A stretch of 64,000 nucleotides of DNA from JBBSAT01 sp044223665 (GTDB taxonomy: Bacteria > Myxococcota_A > Polyangia > Polyangiales > Sandaracinaceae). The notes beneath the pieces are model-generated. The model was given only the letters and a program-made list of their open reading frames with translations, was not told the origin of the DNA and ran no database searches. A program made the position numbers and the translations under genes. Of this stretch, positions 33,908-41,419 are shown in pieces. Location: contig JBGALT010000003.1 of NCBI GenBank assembly GCA_044223665.1, positions 1-64,000 of the forward strand, read 5' to 3'. How positions within the stretch are numbered: position 1 is the first letter of the stretch; every line of letters starts with the position of its first letter.

Positions 33908-34996
33908 ATGGGGCAGCAAGCGAGCGCGCTCGAGAGCGAGCGGGACCGGCGACTGGGGATCGAAGGCGAGGCGCCGACCGGCTGGCTCGACGAGGTGCGC
34001 TCGGAGCTGGACGCGCACCTGTCGCGATTCTTCGACGAGCGGCGCGCCGTGGCTGCCCGGCTCGCCCAGTCGGCGGGCCAGACGTCGGCGCTCCTCGAGG
34101 CGGTCGAAGAGCTGACGATGCGCGGCGGCAAGCGCCTGCGGCCGGCGGTGCTGGTGGCGGCGATGACGTCCGTGCGGCCCGGGCGTGGGGTGCGCGACGT
34201 GCTCGCGGCCTGTGCCTCGCTCGAGCTGATGCAGACCTATCTGCTCGTGCACGACGACTGGATGGACGGCGATCTCGTGCGGCGCGGCGGCCCCTCGGTC
34301 CACGCGCGGCTGCGCGAGAGCCACGGGCCTCACGGCGACGCGCTGGCGATCCTCGCCGGGGACCTCGCCTCGACGCTCGCCTGGGAGCTGATGAACGACG
34401 CCGCGTGGCAGTCGCCCCGCGGGCGAGAGCTGGTCACGAGCTTCGCGCGCATCCATCAGGAGGTCGTGCTCGGTCAAGAGATGGACCTCCTGGGCAGCGA
34501 CGACGTCTCGCGCATGCAGCGCCTGAAGACGGGCAGCTACACGGTCTCCGGGCCGCTCCGCCTGGGCGCGCTGCTCGGCGATCCGAGCGAGGCGCAGCTG
34601 GCGGCGCTCGAGCGCTTCGGAGGCCCGCTCGGCGAGGCGTTCCAGATCCGCGACGACCTGCTCGGCACGTTCGGCGACGCGCGCGAGGTCGGCAAGCCCA
34701 TCGGAGGCGACCTGCGGACCGGCAAGCGCACCGCGATCGTGCGCGAGCTCGAGCAGAGCGTGCCGGAGCGAGAGCGCGCGCCGGTGCTGCGGGTGCTGGG
34801 GCGCGAGGCGAGCGAGAGCGAGCTCGATGCCGCCCGGCGGGCCCTGGTCGCGACCGGCGTGCGCGCACGGGTCGAGGCTCGCCTCGAGCTCTTGCTCGAC
34901 GAGGCCTGCGCGGCGCTCGAGGGCGGCGCGCTGCACGAGCCGGGGATCTCGATGCTCGCCGAGCTCGCCGGGGCCCTCACCTTCCGTCGCGCCTGA
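33908..34996 (+). CDS. Polyprenyl (geranylgeranyl/farnesyl) diphosphate synthase
   Basis: 362 residues. All-trans prenyltransferase that joins isopentenyl diphosphate to an allylic diphosphate. Substrate-binding GGKRLRPAVL; first aspartate-rich motif DDWMD (Asp116, Asp117, Asp120) in YLLVHDDWMDGDLVRRGGP; second motif near RDDLLGTFGD (Asp249, Asp250); KTGSYTVSGPL; GKRTAIVREL. Chain length is not determined: two positions before DDWMD are Leu and Val after the Tyr, which does not settle FPP versus GGPP. ATG 33908 opens MGQQASALESERD. First of three isoprenoid genes on this strand. Confidence 0.93.
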   Translation: MGQQASALESERDRRLGIEGEAPTGWLDEVRSELDAHLSRFFDERRAVAARLAQSAGQTSALLEAVEELTMRGGKRLRPAVLVAAMTSVRPGRGVRDVLAACASLELMQTYLLVHDDWMDGDLVRRGGPSVHARLRESHGPHGDALAILAGDLASTLAWELMNDAAWQSPRGRELVTSFARIHQEVVLGQEMDLLGSDDVSRMQRLKTGSYTVSGPLRLGALLGDPSEAQLAALERFGGPLGEAFQIRDDLLGTFGDAREVGKPIGGDLRTGKRTAIVRELEQSVPERERAPVLRVLGREASESELDAARRALVATGVRARVEARLELLLDEACAALEGGALHEPGISMLAELAGALTFRRA

Positions 34997-35063
34997 GCCT
35001 CGGCGCCGCCGCTCACACCCGGCCGACTTTCGCCGGTCGCCGCCCGTGGTATGGACGCGCCTC

Positions 35064-36017
35064 GTGAGCGCTCGCGGCCAGGGAAAGGTGATCCTGCTCG
35101 GAGAGCACGCGGTCGTGCACGGCGTGCCCGCGCTCGCCGCCGCGCTCTCGCACGGTGCGACGGCCCGGGCGAGCCGAGGCGCGAGCGAGCGCCTGCGGAT
35201 CGCCTCCTGGGGCGTCGATCTCTCGCCCGACGACGATCTGCCCCTCGCCCGCGCGTTCGCCGCCGCGATCGCCGCCCGCGAGCGACGCGGCCCGGTCGAG
35301 GTCGACGCGAACGTCACGGTCCCGGGTGGCGCAGGGCTCGGCTCGTCGGCCGCGCTCGGGGTCGCGGTGATCCGCGCGATGGACGAGCTCGAAGGCGTCG
35401 CGCGCACCGACGACGACACGCAGCGGGTCGCGCTAGCGTGGGAGCGCGTCTTCCACGGCAACCCTTCGGGGATCGACACCGCGATGGCCATCGCGGGAGG
35501 GGTCGCGCTCTACCGACGCAATCCCGGCGAAGGCGAGAAGGCGCTCGAGCGCGTCGTGCCGCGCACGCCCATCACGCTCGTGGTGGCGCACAGCGGCGAG
35601 GGCGCGAGCACGCGCGCGATGGTCGAGTCGGTGGCCCGTCAGAAGGAGCGCGACCCGGCGCGGTTCGCCAAGACGCTCGCCGCGATCGAGTCGCTCGTCT
35701 CCAACGCGCGCCTGGCGCTCGAGGCCGGTGATCTCCGTGGCCTCGGGCAGCTCTTCGACATGAACCAGCAGCTGCTCGCGGCGTGGATGGTGTCGACCGC
35801 CACCCTCGAGGAGATGTGCGGCGCGGCGCGGAAGGCCGGCGCGCTCGGCGCCAAGCTCACCGGCGGCGGCGGCGGCGGATGCATGATCGCGCTCGCGCCC
35901 TCGCCGGAGGCTGCGGCGCAGATCCATCGCGTGCTCCTCGAGCACGGCAACAAGCAAGCGTGGATCGTGACGGCCGGCGCGCCGCGCGAGACGACGTCGA
36001 AGGAAGCGAACGAATGA
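35064..36017 (+). CDS. mvk: Mevalonate kinase
   Basis: 317 residues, GTG start. Phosphorylates mevalonate to mevalonate 5-phosphate with ATP. GHMP kinase signature: GQGKVILLGEHAVVHGVPAL, ATP loop VPGGAGLGSSAALGVAVIRA, WERVFHGNPSGIDTAMAIAG, C-terminal GALGAKLTGGGGGGCMIAL. The EHAVVHG and NPSGID blocks are specific for mevalonate kinase. The stop overlaps the decarboxylase start (ATGA), giving tight coupling of pathway steps. Confidence 0.95.
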   Translation: MSARGQGKVILLGEHAVVHGVPALAAALSHGATARASRGASERLRIASWGVDLSPDDDLPLARAFAAAIAARERRGPVEVDANVTVPGGAGLGSSAALGVAVIRAMDELEGVARTDDDTQRVALAWERVFHGNPSGIDTAMAIAGGVALYRRNPGEGEKALERVVPRTPITLVVAHSGEGASTRAMVESVARQKERDPARFAKTLAAIESLVSNARLALEAGDLRGLGQLFDMNQQLLAAWMVSTATLEEMCGAARKAGALGAKLTGGGGGGCMIALAPSPEAAAQIHRVLLEHGNKQAWIVTAGAPRETTSKEANE

Positions 36018-36988
36018 GCCAGGGAAAGGCCCGTGCCCGCGCGAACATCGCGCTCGCCAAGTACTGGGGCAAGAGCGACGTCGCGCTGAACCTGCCGGCC
36101 GTGCCGAGCGTGAGCGTGACGCTCGAGCCGATGATCACCGAGACGACCGTGCGCCTCGACGCGAAGGCGGAGCGCGACGTGCTCGTGCTGGGCGGCAGCG
36201 AGGCGAGCGAGGGCGAGACCAAGCGCGCCGTGCGCGCGCTCGAGCGCATCCGCCAGGAAGCCGGCGCTCGCGATCGGGCGCGGGTCGAGAGCGTGAACCA
36301 CTTCCCGACCGCGTCGGGTCTCGCCTCCAGCGCGTCGGGCTTCGCGGCGCTCGTCGCCGCCGCGCGTCGCGCATACGGCTTGCCGCGCGATCCACAGAAG
36401 GAGAGCGCGCTCGCGCGATGGTGCAGCGCGTCGGCGGGCCGCTCGATCTTCGGGGGCTTCGTGGAGCTCCCCGCGGGCGTGCCGGGCGACGACTCGAACA
36501 CCGCGATCCCGCTCCATCCCGCCTCGCACTGGGATCTTCGTCTCACGGTCGCCGTGATCACCGAGGCCCGCAAGGACGTGGGCTCGACCGACGGGATGAC
36601 GCTGAGCAAGGAGACCTCGCCCTACTACCGAGCCTGGGTCGAGAGCGCGCCGGCGATGGCGGCCGCGATCCGCGGCGCGATCGCCGAGCGCGATCTCTCG
36701 CGCCTCGGGCCCTTGGCCGAGCACTCGTTCGCGTCGATGCACGCGCTCGCCCTCTCGACGAGCCCACCGACGATCTACTTCCAGCCCGCGAGCCTCGCGG
36801 CGCTCGCGACGGTGAGGAAGCTGCGCGCGGACGGTGTCCCCGTCTTCGCGACGATGGACGCCGGACCGCACGTGAAGGCGATCTCGTCGGCCGAGGACGC
36901 GCCGCGCGTGAAGAAGGCGCTCCTCGAGACGCCCGGCGTCCTGCGCGTGCTCGAGGCGCGGCCGGGCCCCGACGTCGAGGTCGAGTGA
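36014..36988 (+). CDS. mvaD: Diphosphomevalonate decarboxylase
   Basis: 324 residues. Converts mevalonate 5-diphosphate to isopentenyl diphosphate, CO2 and phosphate using ATP. Markers: ARANIALAKYWGKSDVALNL, NLPAVPSVSVTLEP, NHFPTASGLASSASGFAALV (ATP loop), ARWCSASAGRSIFGGFVEL, SKETSPYYRAWVE and VFATMDAGPHVKAI (with the catalytic Asp). The Ser-Ala-Ser and DAGP blocks match decarboxylases rather than phosphomevalonate kinases. No phosphomevalonate kinase is in the window, so that step must be elsewhere or follow another route. Confidence 0.94.
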   Translation: MSQGKARARANIALAKYWGKSDVALNLPAVPSVSVTLEPMITETTVRLDAKAERDVLVLGGSEASEGETKRAVRALERIRQEAGARDRARVESVNHFPTASGLASSASGFAALVAAARRAYGLPRDPQKESALARWCSASAGRSIFGGFVELPAGVPGDDSNTAIPLHPASHWDLRLTVAVITEARKDVGSTDGMTLSKETSPYYRAWVESAPAMAAAIRGAIAERDLSRLGPLAEHSFASMHALALSTSPPTIYFQPASLAALATVRKLRADGVPVFATMDAGPHVKAISSAEDAPRVKKALLETPGVLRVLEARPGPDVEVE

Positions 36989-37001
36989 CGGTCCGCTCTC
37001 G

Positions 37002-37700
37002 TCAGCTCCCGAACTGAGGCAAGAGGGCGCGCACCCGACGCAAGCCGGGACGCAAGAGGTGCTGGCGCACGGCGCTCGCCGCCGGCAGGAGCCCCTCGGG
37101 GAGCGGGCGGAACATCACCTCGACGTGATCGTCGTCGGTCTCGAGCCCGTACGCCGTGACGACCGGCGTCACCAGCGAGAGCAGCCGCCGCACGCGCGGG
37201 TTACCGGCGATCTTCTTGTCCTTCATCAGGTCGAGCACGATCTTGTTGTCGCGCGTCTCGACCACCGTCGGCGGCAGCGGCAGGTACTTCGCGAGGTTGC
37301 CGGGCTTGCTCAGATCGAGCGCGCCCGACTTGATGAGCGCGGCGACCGGACCGACCGCGTCGCCCAGCACCTCGGCCCAGATCTCCTCGAGACGCAGCTC
37401 GATGCGGATCTGCTCGGGCGTGATGACCATGCGGTCGATGTAGATGACGGCCGAGGCCCGCAGCGGCGTCTTCATCGCATCGACGGTGCCCGTGAACCGG
37501 ATGCCGGGCGGCACCTCGGTCAGCACCGGATCGGTGAGCTTGCCGCTCTTGGCGGCACGATCGAGGAGCCATCGGAGCGCATCGATCGGCAGGCCCACGC
37601 GCAGGCCGATCAGGTTCCAGATCGCGCGCGTGACTTCTTGGGGACGGCGACGGAGGTAGTCGCCCGCAGCTTCGAGAACTTGCCTACGCATCGACGGCAT
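37002..37700 (-). CDS. Hypothetical protein of unknown family
   Basis: 232 residues from ATG 37700 (ATG 37691 would remove three). Alternating amphipathic segments: QVLEAAGDYLRRRPQEVTRA, LPIDALRWLLDRAAKSGKL, GIRFTGTVDAMKTPLRASAV, IYIDRMVITPEQIRIELRLE, DLSKPGNLAKYLPLPPTVVE, NKIVLDLMKDKKI and DHVEVMFRPLPEGL. There is no signal peptide or TM segment. The strand-rich centre resembles a lipid- or ligand-binding barrel, but this is not a recognised family. It faces mvaD convergently with only 13 bp between. Confidence 0.6.
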   Translation of the reverse strand: MPSMRRQVLEAAGDYLRRRPQEVTRAIWNLIGLRVGLPIDALRWLLDRAAKSGKLTDPVLTEVPPGIRFTGTVDAMKTPLRASAVIYIDRMVITPEQIRIELRLEEIWAEVLGDAVGPVAALIKSGALDLSKPGNLAKYLPLPPTVVETRDNKIVLDLMKDKKIAGNPRVRRLLSLVTPVVTAYGLETDDDHVEVMFRPLPEGLLPAASAVRQHLLRPGLRRVRALLPQFGS

Positions 37701-37795
37701 CGGGCGGAGAATACCGCCGCGCTCCCTGCGGATCGAGAGCCAACCCGCGGCGCGGTGCGTCATGCGTGCGAGCAGGCACGCGACGCGCGTTCAGA

Positions 37796-38959
37796 TCACG
37801 CGTCCAAGAGGCCCCGTACGGCCTCGGCGAGCGCTTCGTACTCGCTCGCGTGGTTGTAGCGCTGGGCCGAGACGCGCAGCACCCGGTGCCGCGGCGTCGG
37901 CCAGGGGAACACCGGCACGCGGAAGCCTCGTGCGAAGAGCGCGTCGTAGAGCGGATCACGGCCCGGGCCCGCGTCCGGGCGTTCGCCCAGCGGCACGGCG
38001 ACGAGCGCGCCGATCATGCTCTCCGGGGCGGCGGGCGCGATCCCCAGCGTGCGCGACAGGATGCGGCGCGCGTCGAGCGCGAGGGCGCGGTTGCTCTCCC
38101 GGAGCGCCTCGAGCGAGCCCGCCATCGCGGCCATCGTGCGCGCCGACTCGGCCACGAGCAGCCAGGGCGCGAAGTCGTCGGTGCCGGTCCAGTCGAACTC
38201 GTCGTGGAGCGCGCCCCGCGCGGTGCGCGCCGTCAGGCCGTGGCTGATGGAGGTGGGATGAAGCCCTGCGCGCCGATCCTCGCGCGCGTAGAGCATCGCG
38301 GCCCCCTTCGGTGCGCAGAGCCACTTGTGGAAGTTCCCCGTGTAGTACGAGGCACCGAGCTCGCGCACCGCGAGCGGCACCATGCCGGGCGCGTGGGCTC
38401 CGTCGACGAGCACCGCGGTGCCGCGCTCCTCGAGCCAGCGGACGATCGGGGCGATGGGGAGCACGAGACCGGTCGGGCTCGTGACGTGGTCGACGAGCGC
38501 GAGCCGCACGTCGCTCGTCCAGGCGCGCTCGATCGCCTCCATCACCTCGTCGGGCGCGGCGATCGGGAAGGGAACCCGGGCCACCACCACGCGCGCTCCA
38601 GCGCGGCCCGCCCAGTGCGCGAGCGCGTTGTGGCAAGCGGGATAGGCGTGATCGGTGGTCAGCACGGCGTCGCCCGCGCGGAGCGGGAACGACTGCAGGA
38701 CCGCGTTCACGCCGCTGGTCGAGTTACGCACGAAGACGAAGCCCGCCGGATCGGCGCCCACGAGCGCGGCCACTTCGTTGCGCGCGGCATCGAGCCGCTC
38801 TTCGAGCCGCTCGAAGGCGCCGATCGGATCGGACTCCCACTCGCGACGGAGCGCGTCGTGTCGATCGAGGATCGTGCGAGGACAGGCCCCGAAGCTGCCG
38901 TGATTGAGCATCACGATGTCGCCTTGGAGCGCGAAGTGGCGGGCGTCGGGACTGCGCAT
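37796..38959 (-). CDS. Aminotransferase class V, isopenicillin N epimerase-like
   Basis: 387 residues. PLP enzyme of fold type I. N-terminal LNHGSFGACPRTIL is the typical start of the epimerase-like branch. FVRNSTSGVNAVLQSFPL (PLP phosphate pocket), LVDHVTSPTGLVLPI, VDGAHAPGMVPL (Asp for the pyridine nitrogen), and YYTGNFHKWLCAPKGAAMLY (Schiff-base Lys). The C-terminal part (PTPRHRVLRVSAQRYNH) is normal. Family members act on sulfur or amino-acid substrates; the actual substrate is not evident. Divergent from the sigma-like gene across 44 bp. Confidence 0.88.
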   Translation of the reverse strand: MRSPDARHFALQGDIVMLNHGSFGACPRTILDRHDALRREWESDPIGAFERLEERLDAARNEVAALVGADPAGFVFVRNSTSGVNAVLQSFPLRAGDAVLTTDHAYPACHNALAHWAGRAGARVVVARVPFPIAAPDEVMEAIERAWTSDVRLALVDHVTSPTGLVLPIAPIVRWLEERGTAVLVDGAHAPGMVPLAVRELGASYYTGNFHKWLCAPKGAAMLYAREDRRAGLHPTSISHGLTARTARGALHDEFDWTGTDDFAPWLLVAESARTMAAMAGSLEALRESNRALALDARRILSRTLGIAPAAPESMIGALVAVPLGERPDAGPGRDPLYDALFARGFRVPVFPWPTPRHRVLRVSAQRYNHASEYEALAEAVRGLLDA

Positions 38960-39003
38960 CGAGCGAACGCTACTCCCGTTCGAGGTCGTGCTACGAGGCC
39001 CTC

Positions 39004-39759
39004 GTGACGACGAGCGACGAGCTGCTCGGTGCGCTGGGCCGCCTGCGTGATGCGGCCCGCGGCGCCGTGCCGCGCCACCGGGAGCGCGAGCTCCGGGACT
39101 GGCGGGCGGTCGAGGCGTTCGTCCGCCGGAGCCGCGCGGCCACCGGGAGCGACGGCGACGAGGTGGCCCAGGACGCGCTGATCGCCATCGCTCGGCACGT
39201 CGGCTCGCTCGAGGCCTCCGATCCCGCCGCGGCCGTGACCTGGGTGACGCGCATCGTGCGACACAAGAAGATCGACCACGCGCGCATCAGGGCGCGAGCG
39301 AGGCAGATCAGGGCGACCGACTCGGGCGAGGCGAGCGCCATCGACCAGCTCGAGCGCGACGATGGACGACCGGTCGACGAGCGCGCGCTCGGGATGCTCG
39401 TCGAGGTGGTCGAGGAGGGCATCGCGGCGCACGTGGCCTCGCTCGGCCTGCCGCCTCCCGAGGCGCACCTGCGACGCCTGCAGGCCCGCGCGACCCTCCA
39501 CCGCCTGCTCGGCGAGAGCGTCGACGACCTGCGCGCGATCCTCGCCCTCGACGCGTCGTTCGGGGGCGACCGGCTCTCGAAGTGGATCGAGCGCGGGCGG
39601 CCCACGCTCGACGCAGCGCTCGCTCGCATGATCCCCGCGCACGACACCGATGCCGCCATGGTGCTCGAGACGCTCCGCGAGGCGGTGCAGCTCCGACGTG
39701 GTGACCACGGCGTGGCCCGGCCGGCCCGGCGCCGGAGCGCCGAGGAGGCGCCCGAATGA
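39004..39759 (+). CDS. Divergent sigma-70/ECF-like protein, first gene of a three-gene operon
   Basis: 251 residues, GTG start. The middle is like sigma region 2: DEVAQDALIAIARHVGSLEA, then PAAAVTWVTRIVRHKKIDHA, RIRARARQIRA, matching the usual DLVQETF..AW.. and AWLFRIARN..ID..RR pattern. A further block (VDDLRAILALDASFGGDRL, then SKWIERGRPTLDAALARM) resembles region 4 with its terminal recognition helix. The linker between is longer than usual. The stop overlaps the next start (ATGA). It looks like an unusual sigma factor with two partner proteins; no target promoter can be proposed. Confidence 0.72.
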   Translation: MTTSDELLGALGRLRDAARGAVPRHRERELRDWRAVEAFVRRSRAATGSDGDEVAQDALIAIARHVGSLEASDPAAAVTWVTRIVRHKKIDHARIRARARQIRATDSGEASAIDQLERDDGRPVDERALGMLVEVVEEGIAAHVASLGLPPPEAHLRRLQARATLHRLLGESVDDLRAILALDASFGGDRLSKWIERGRPTLDAALARMIPAHDTDAAMVLETLREAVQLRRGDHGVARPARRRSAEEAPE

Positions 39760-39968
39760 CGCGCGCGCACGACGAGGCGGAACGCGCCCGCTGCGCGCGG
39801 GCCTCGGGGCGCCGGAACGGCGGGGACAGCGCCCACGAACGCGGGCGAGGCCGGAGGCCCGATCGCCGGGGGGACGGCCCCGCGGGCCGGGCAGCCGACC
39901 TCCGGCGTCAGTCGGGCCGCCGCGCGATCGTCTCCTCCTCATCGCGCATGGAAGAGGTGCTCACGTGA
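39756..39968 (+). CDS. Small basic Arg-rich protein between two coupled genes
   Basis: 70 residues: mostly Arg, Ala, Gly and Glu, with no TM segment and one Cys. Supported by arrangement rather than homology: ATG 39756 overlaps the preceding stop by 4 bp, and its own TGA overlaps the next gene's GTG (39965) by 4 bp. Both junctions are coupled, which is unlikely by chance. The codon third positions are GC-rich as in neighbours. A small partner or anti-sigma-type regulator is possible but not shown by any motif. Confidence 0.55.
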   Translation: MTRAHDEAERARCARASGRRNGGDSAHERGRGRRPDRRGDGPAGRAADLRRQSGRRAIVSSSSRMEEVLT

Positions 39969-40771
39969 ACGACGACCTCCTCGACGGAGCCGATGGATCG
40001 CTCGTGGTCCAGGCCTTCGAGCGCCTGGCTGCGCGTGCGCTCGCCCCCGCTGCCTCGGAAGCGAGCGTGCTCGAGGCGGCCGCCATGGGGACGGCACTGG
40101 CGGTGCTCGGCCTCGCCGATCGCGCCCCTTCTCGCGAGCGGGTGCTCGCCCGGGCGCGGCGCACCCTCCTCGGCGCCGCCGCCCTGCGGGAGAGCGCGGC
40201 GGACGAGGACGCGCGCGACGCGCTCGAGCTCGCGATCGAGCAGGCGCGGCGCGGCGTGGGCCTGCTCGGTCGCGGATCGCTCTCTCTTCCCGACGGCCTT
40301 CCTCTTCTCGACGGCCCTCCAGCGCTCGAGCCCCCGCCGTCCGACGTCGCCAAGCTGCTCGGCGGCGCGCTCGACGGTCACGCCGCCGCCGACGTGGCGC
40401 TGCGCCTTCATCGCTCGGGCGTGCGCGACGCGTACGCGGCGTTCTTGCCCGTCCGGGAGATCGCGCGGCGCCGGCTGGCCGCCGACGCGGCGCCGGCGAT
40501 CCGTGATCCCTCGCTCGGGCGCCTGCTCGGGCGGGCCGAGCTGGGCGCCGCCAAGCTCGAGGCCTACGCGTTCCCCGGCGCCGTGGCGATCTACGCCGAG
40601 CCGCCCATCGCGCTCACGCTCACGTCGGTCGACGTTCCGCTCCAGTCCCGACCGCGCGAGACGGGCGGCTACCTCGAGCTCCTGCTCGCGAGCGAGCCCG
40701 ATGCCATCACGCTCGAGCTGGGCGACGGCGCCACACGCCTGGTCTGGTCGCTGGCGATGGGCCGCCGCTGA
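39965..40771 (+). CDS. Hypothetical protein, third gene of the sigma-like operon
   Basis: 268 residues, GTG start. Ala/Leu-rich helical N-terminal half (SLVVQAFERLAARALAPAAS, LEAAAMGTALAVLGLADRAP, RARRTLLGAAALRESAADED, LELAIEQARRGVGLLGRG) followed by a beta-rich C-terminal half (AYAFPGAVAIYAEPPIALTL, SVDVPLQSRPRETGGYLELL, DAITLELGDGATRLVWSLAM). No signal peptide or TM segment is evident and no family is known to me. Overlap with the small gene before it places it in the same operon. Confidence 0.6.
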   Translation: MNDDLLDGADGSLVVQAFERLAARALAPAASEASVLEAAAMGTALAVLGLADRAPSRERVLARARRTLLGAAALRESAADEDARDALELAIEQARRGVGLLGRGSLSLPDGLPLLDGPPALEPPPSDVAKLLGGALDGHAAADVALRLHRSGVRDAYAAFLPVREIARRRLAADAAPAIRDPSLGRLLGRAELGAAKLEAYAFPGAVAIYAEPPIALTLTSVDVPLQSRPRETGGYLELLLASEPDAITLELGDGATRLVWSLAMGRR

Positions 40772-40866
40772 CCCGTACGACCGGGCGGCGTGCCCTGCTC
40801 GGACGCCCGCTTCCGCCCTGCGCGCGAGGCGTTGACCGCGAGCGCGCCGGCTGGTCTGCTCTGCGG

Positions 40867-41343
40867 ATGAAGGACAAGCACGTTCGGATCCGCATCGCGC
40901 AGTGCCTGGCGCTGGCCGAGGCGTCGAATTGCCCGCGCCGCAAGTTCGGCGCGCTCTTGCTCGATCCGGACCGCAACGTGATCCTCATGGACGGCTACAA
41001 CGGGGCGCCGCGCGGCGGTGGAACGCTCTGCGGTGGAGACGTGTGCTTGCGCGACGCGCAGAAGGTCCCCAGCGGTACGCGCATCGAGATCGGCTGCCAC
41101 CACGCCGAGATGAACGTCATCTGCAACGCAGCGGCGAGCGGCGTCGCTTGTCGCGGCGCCTGGCTCATCGTGACCGGCGAGCCCTGCTTGATGTGCAGCA
41201 AGCTCATCCACCACGCCGGCATCACGCGCGTGCTGGTCGTCGAGGGCGGCTACGTCGGCGACAACGGCGTGACCTACCTGCGCGAGCACGGCGTCGAGGT
41301 CGTCAGCGTCGAGGGACCGAAGGACCCACGCGCGGCGGCGTGA
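40867..41343 (+). CDS. dCMP deaminase (ComEB/Dcd-type cytidine deaminase family)
   Basis: 158 residues. Zinc-dependent deaminase: zinc-binding HAE motif (His79, Glu81) in EIGCHHAEMNVICNA, and PCLMC (Cys107, Cys110) in VTGEPCLMCSKLIHHAGI. GALLLDPDRNVILMDGYNGA and VCLRDAQKVPSGTR match the deoxycytidylate deaminase branch, which converts dCMP to dUMP for thymidylate synthesis. Length fits. Single gene; ATG start. Confidence 0.93.
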   Translation: MKDKHVRIRIAQCLALAEASNCPRRKFGALLLDPDRNVILMDGYNGAPRGGGTLCGGDVCLRDAQKVPSGTRIEIGCHHAEMNVICNAAASGVACRGAWLIVTGEPCLMCSKLIHHAGITRVLVVEGGYVGDNGVTYLREHGVEVVSVEGPKDPRAAA

Positions 41344-41419
41344 GCCTGCGCGCGCCGGCGCGCCGAGCCGGACGCCACGACGCGCTTGGCGGCGCGCTCG
41401 TGGTCGTTTCGCTCCCGGC

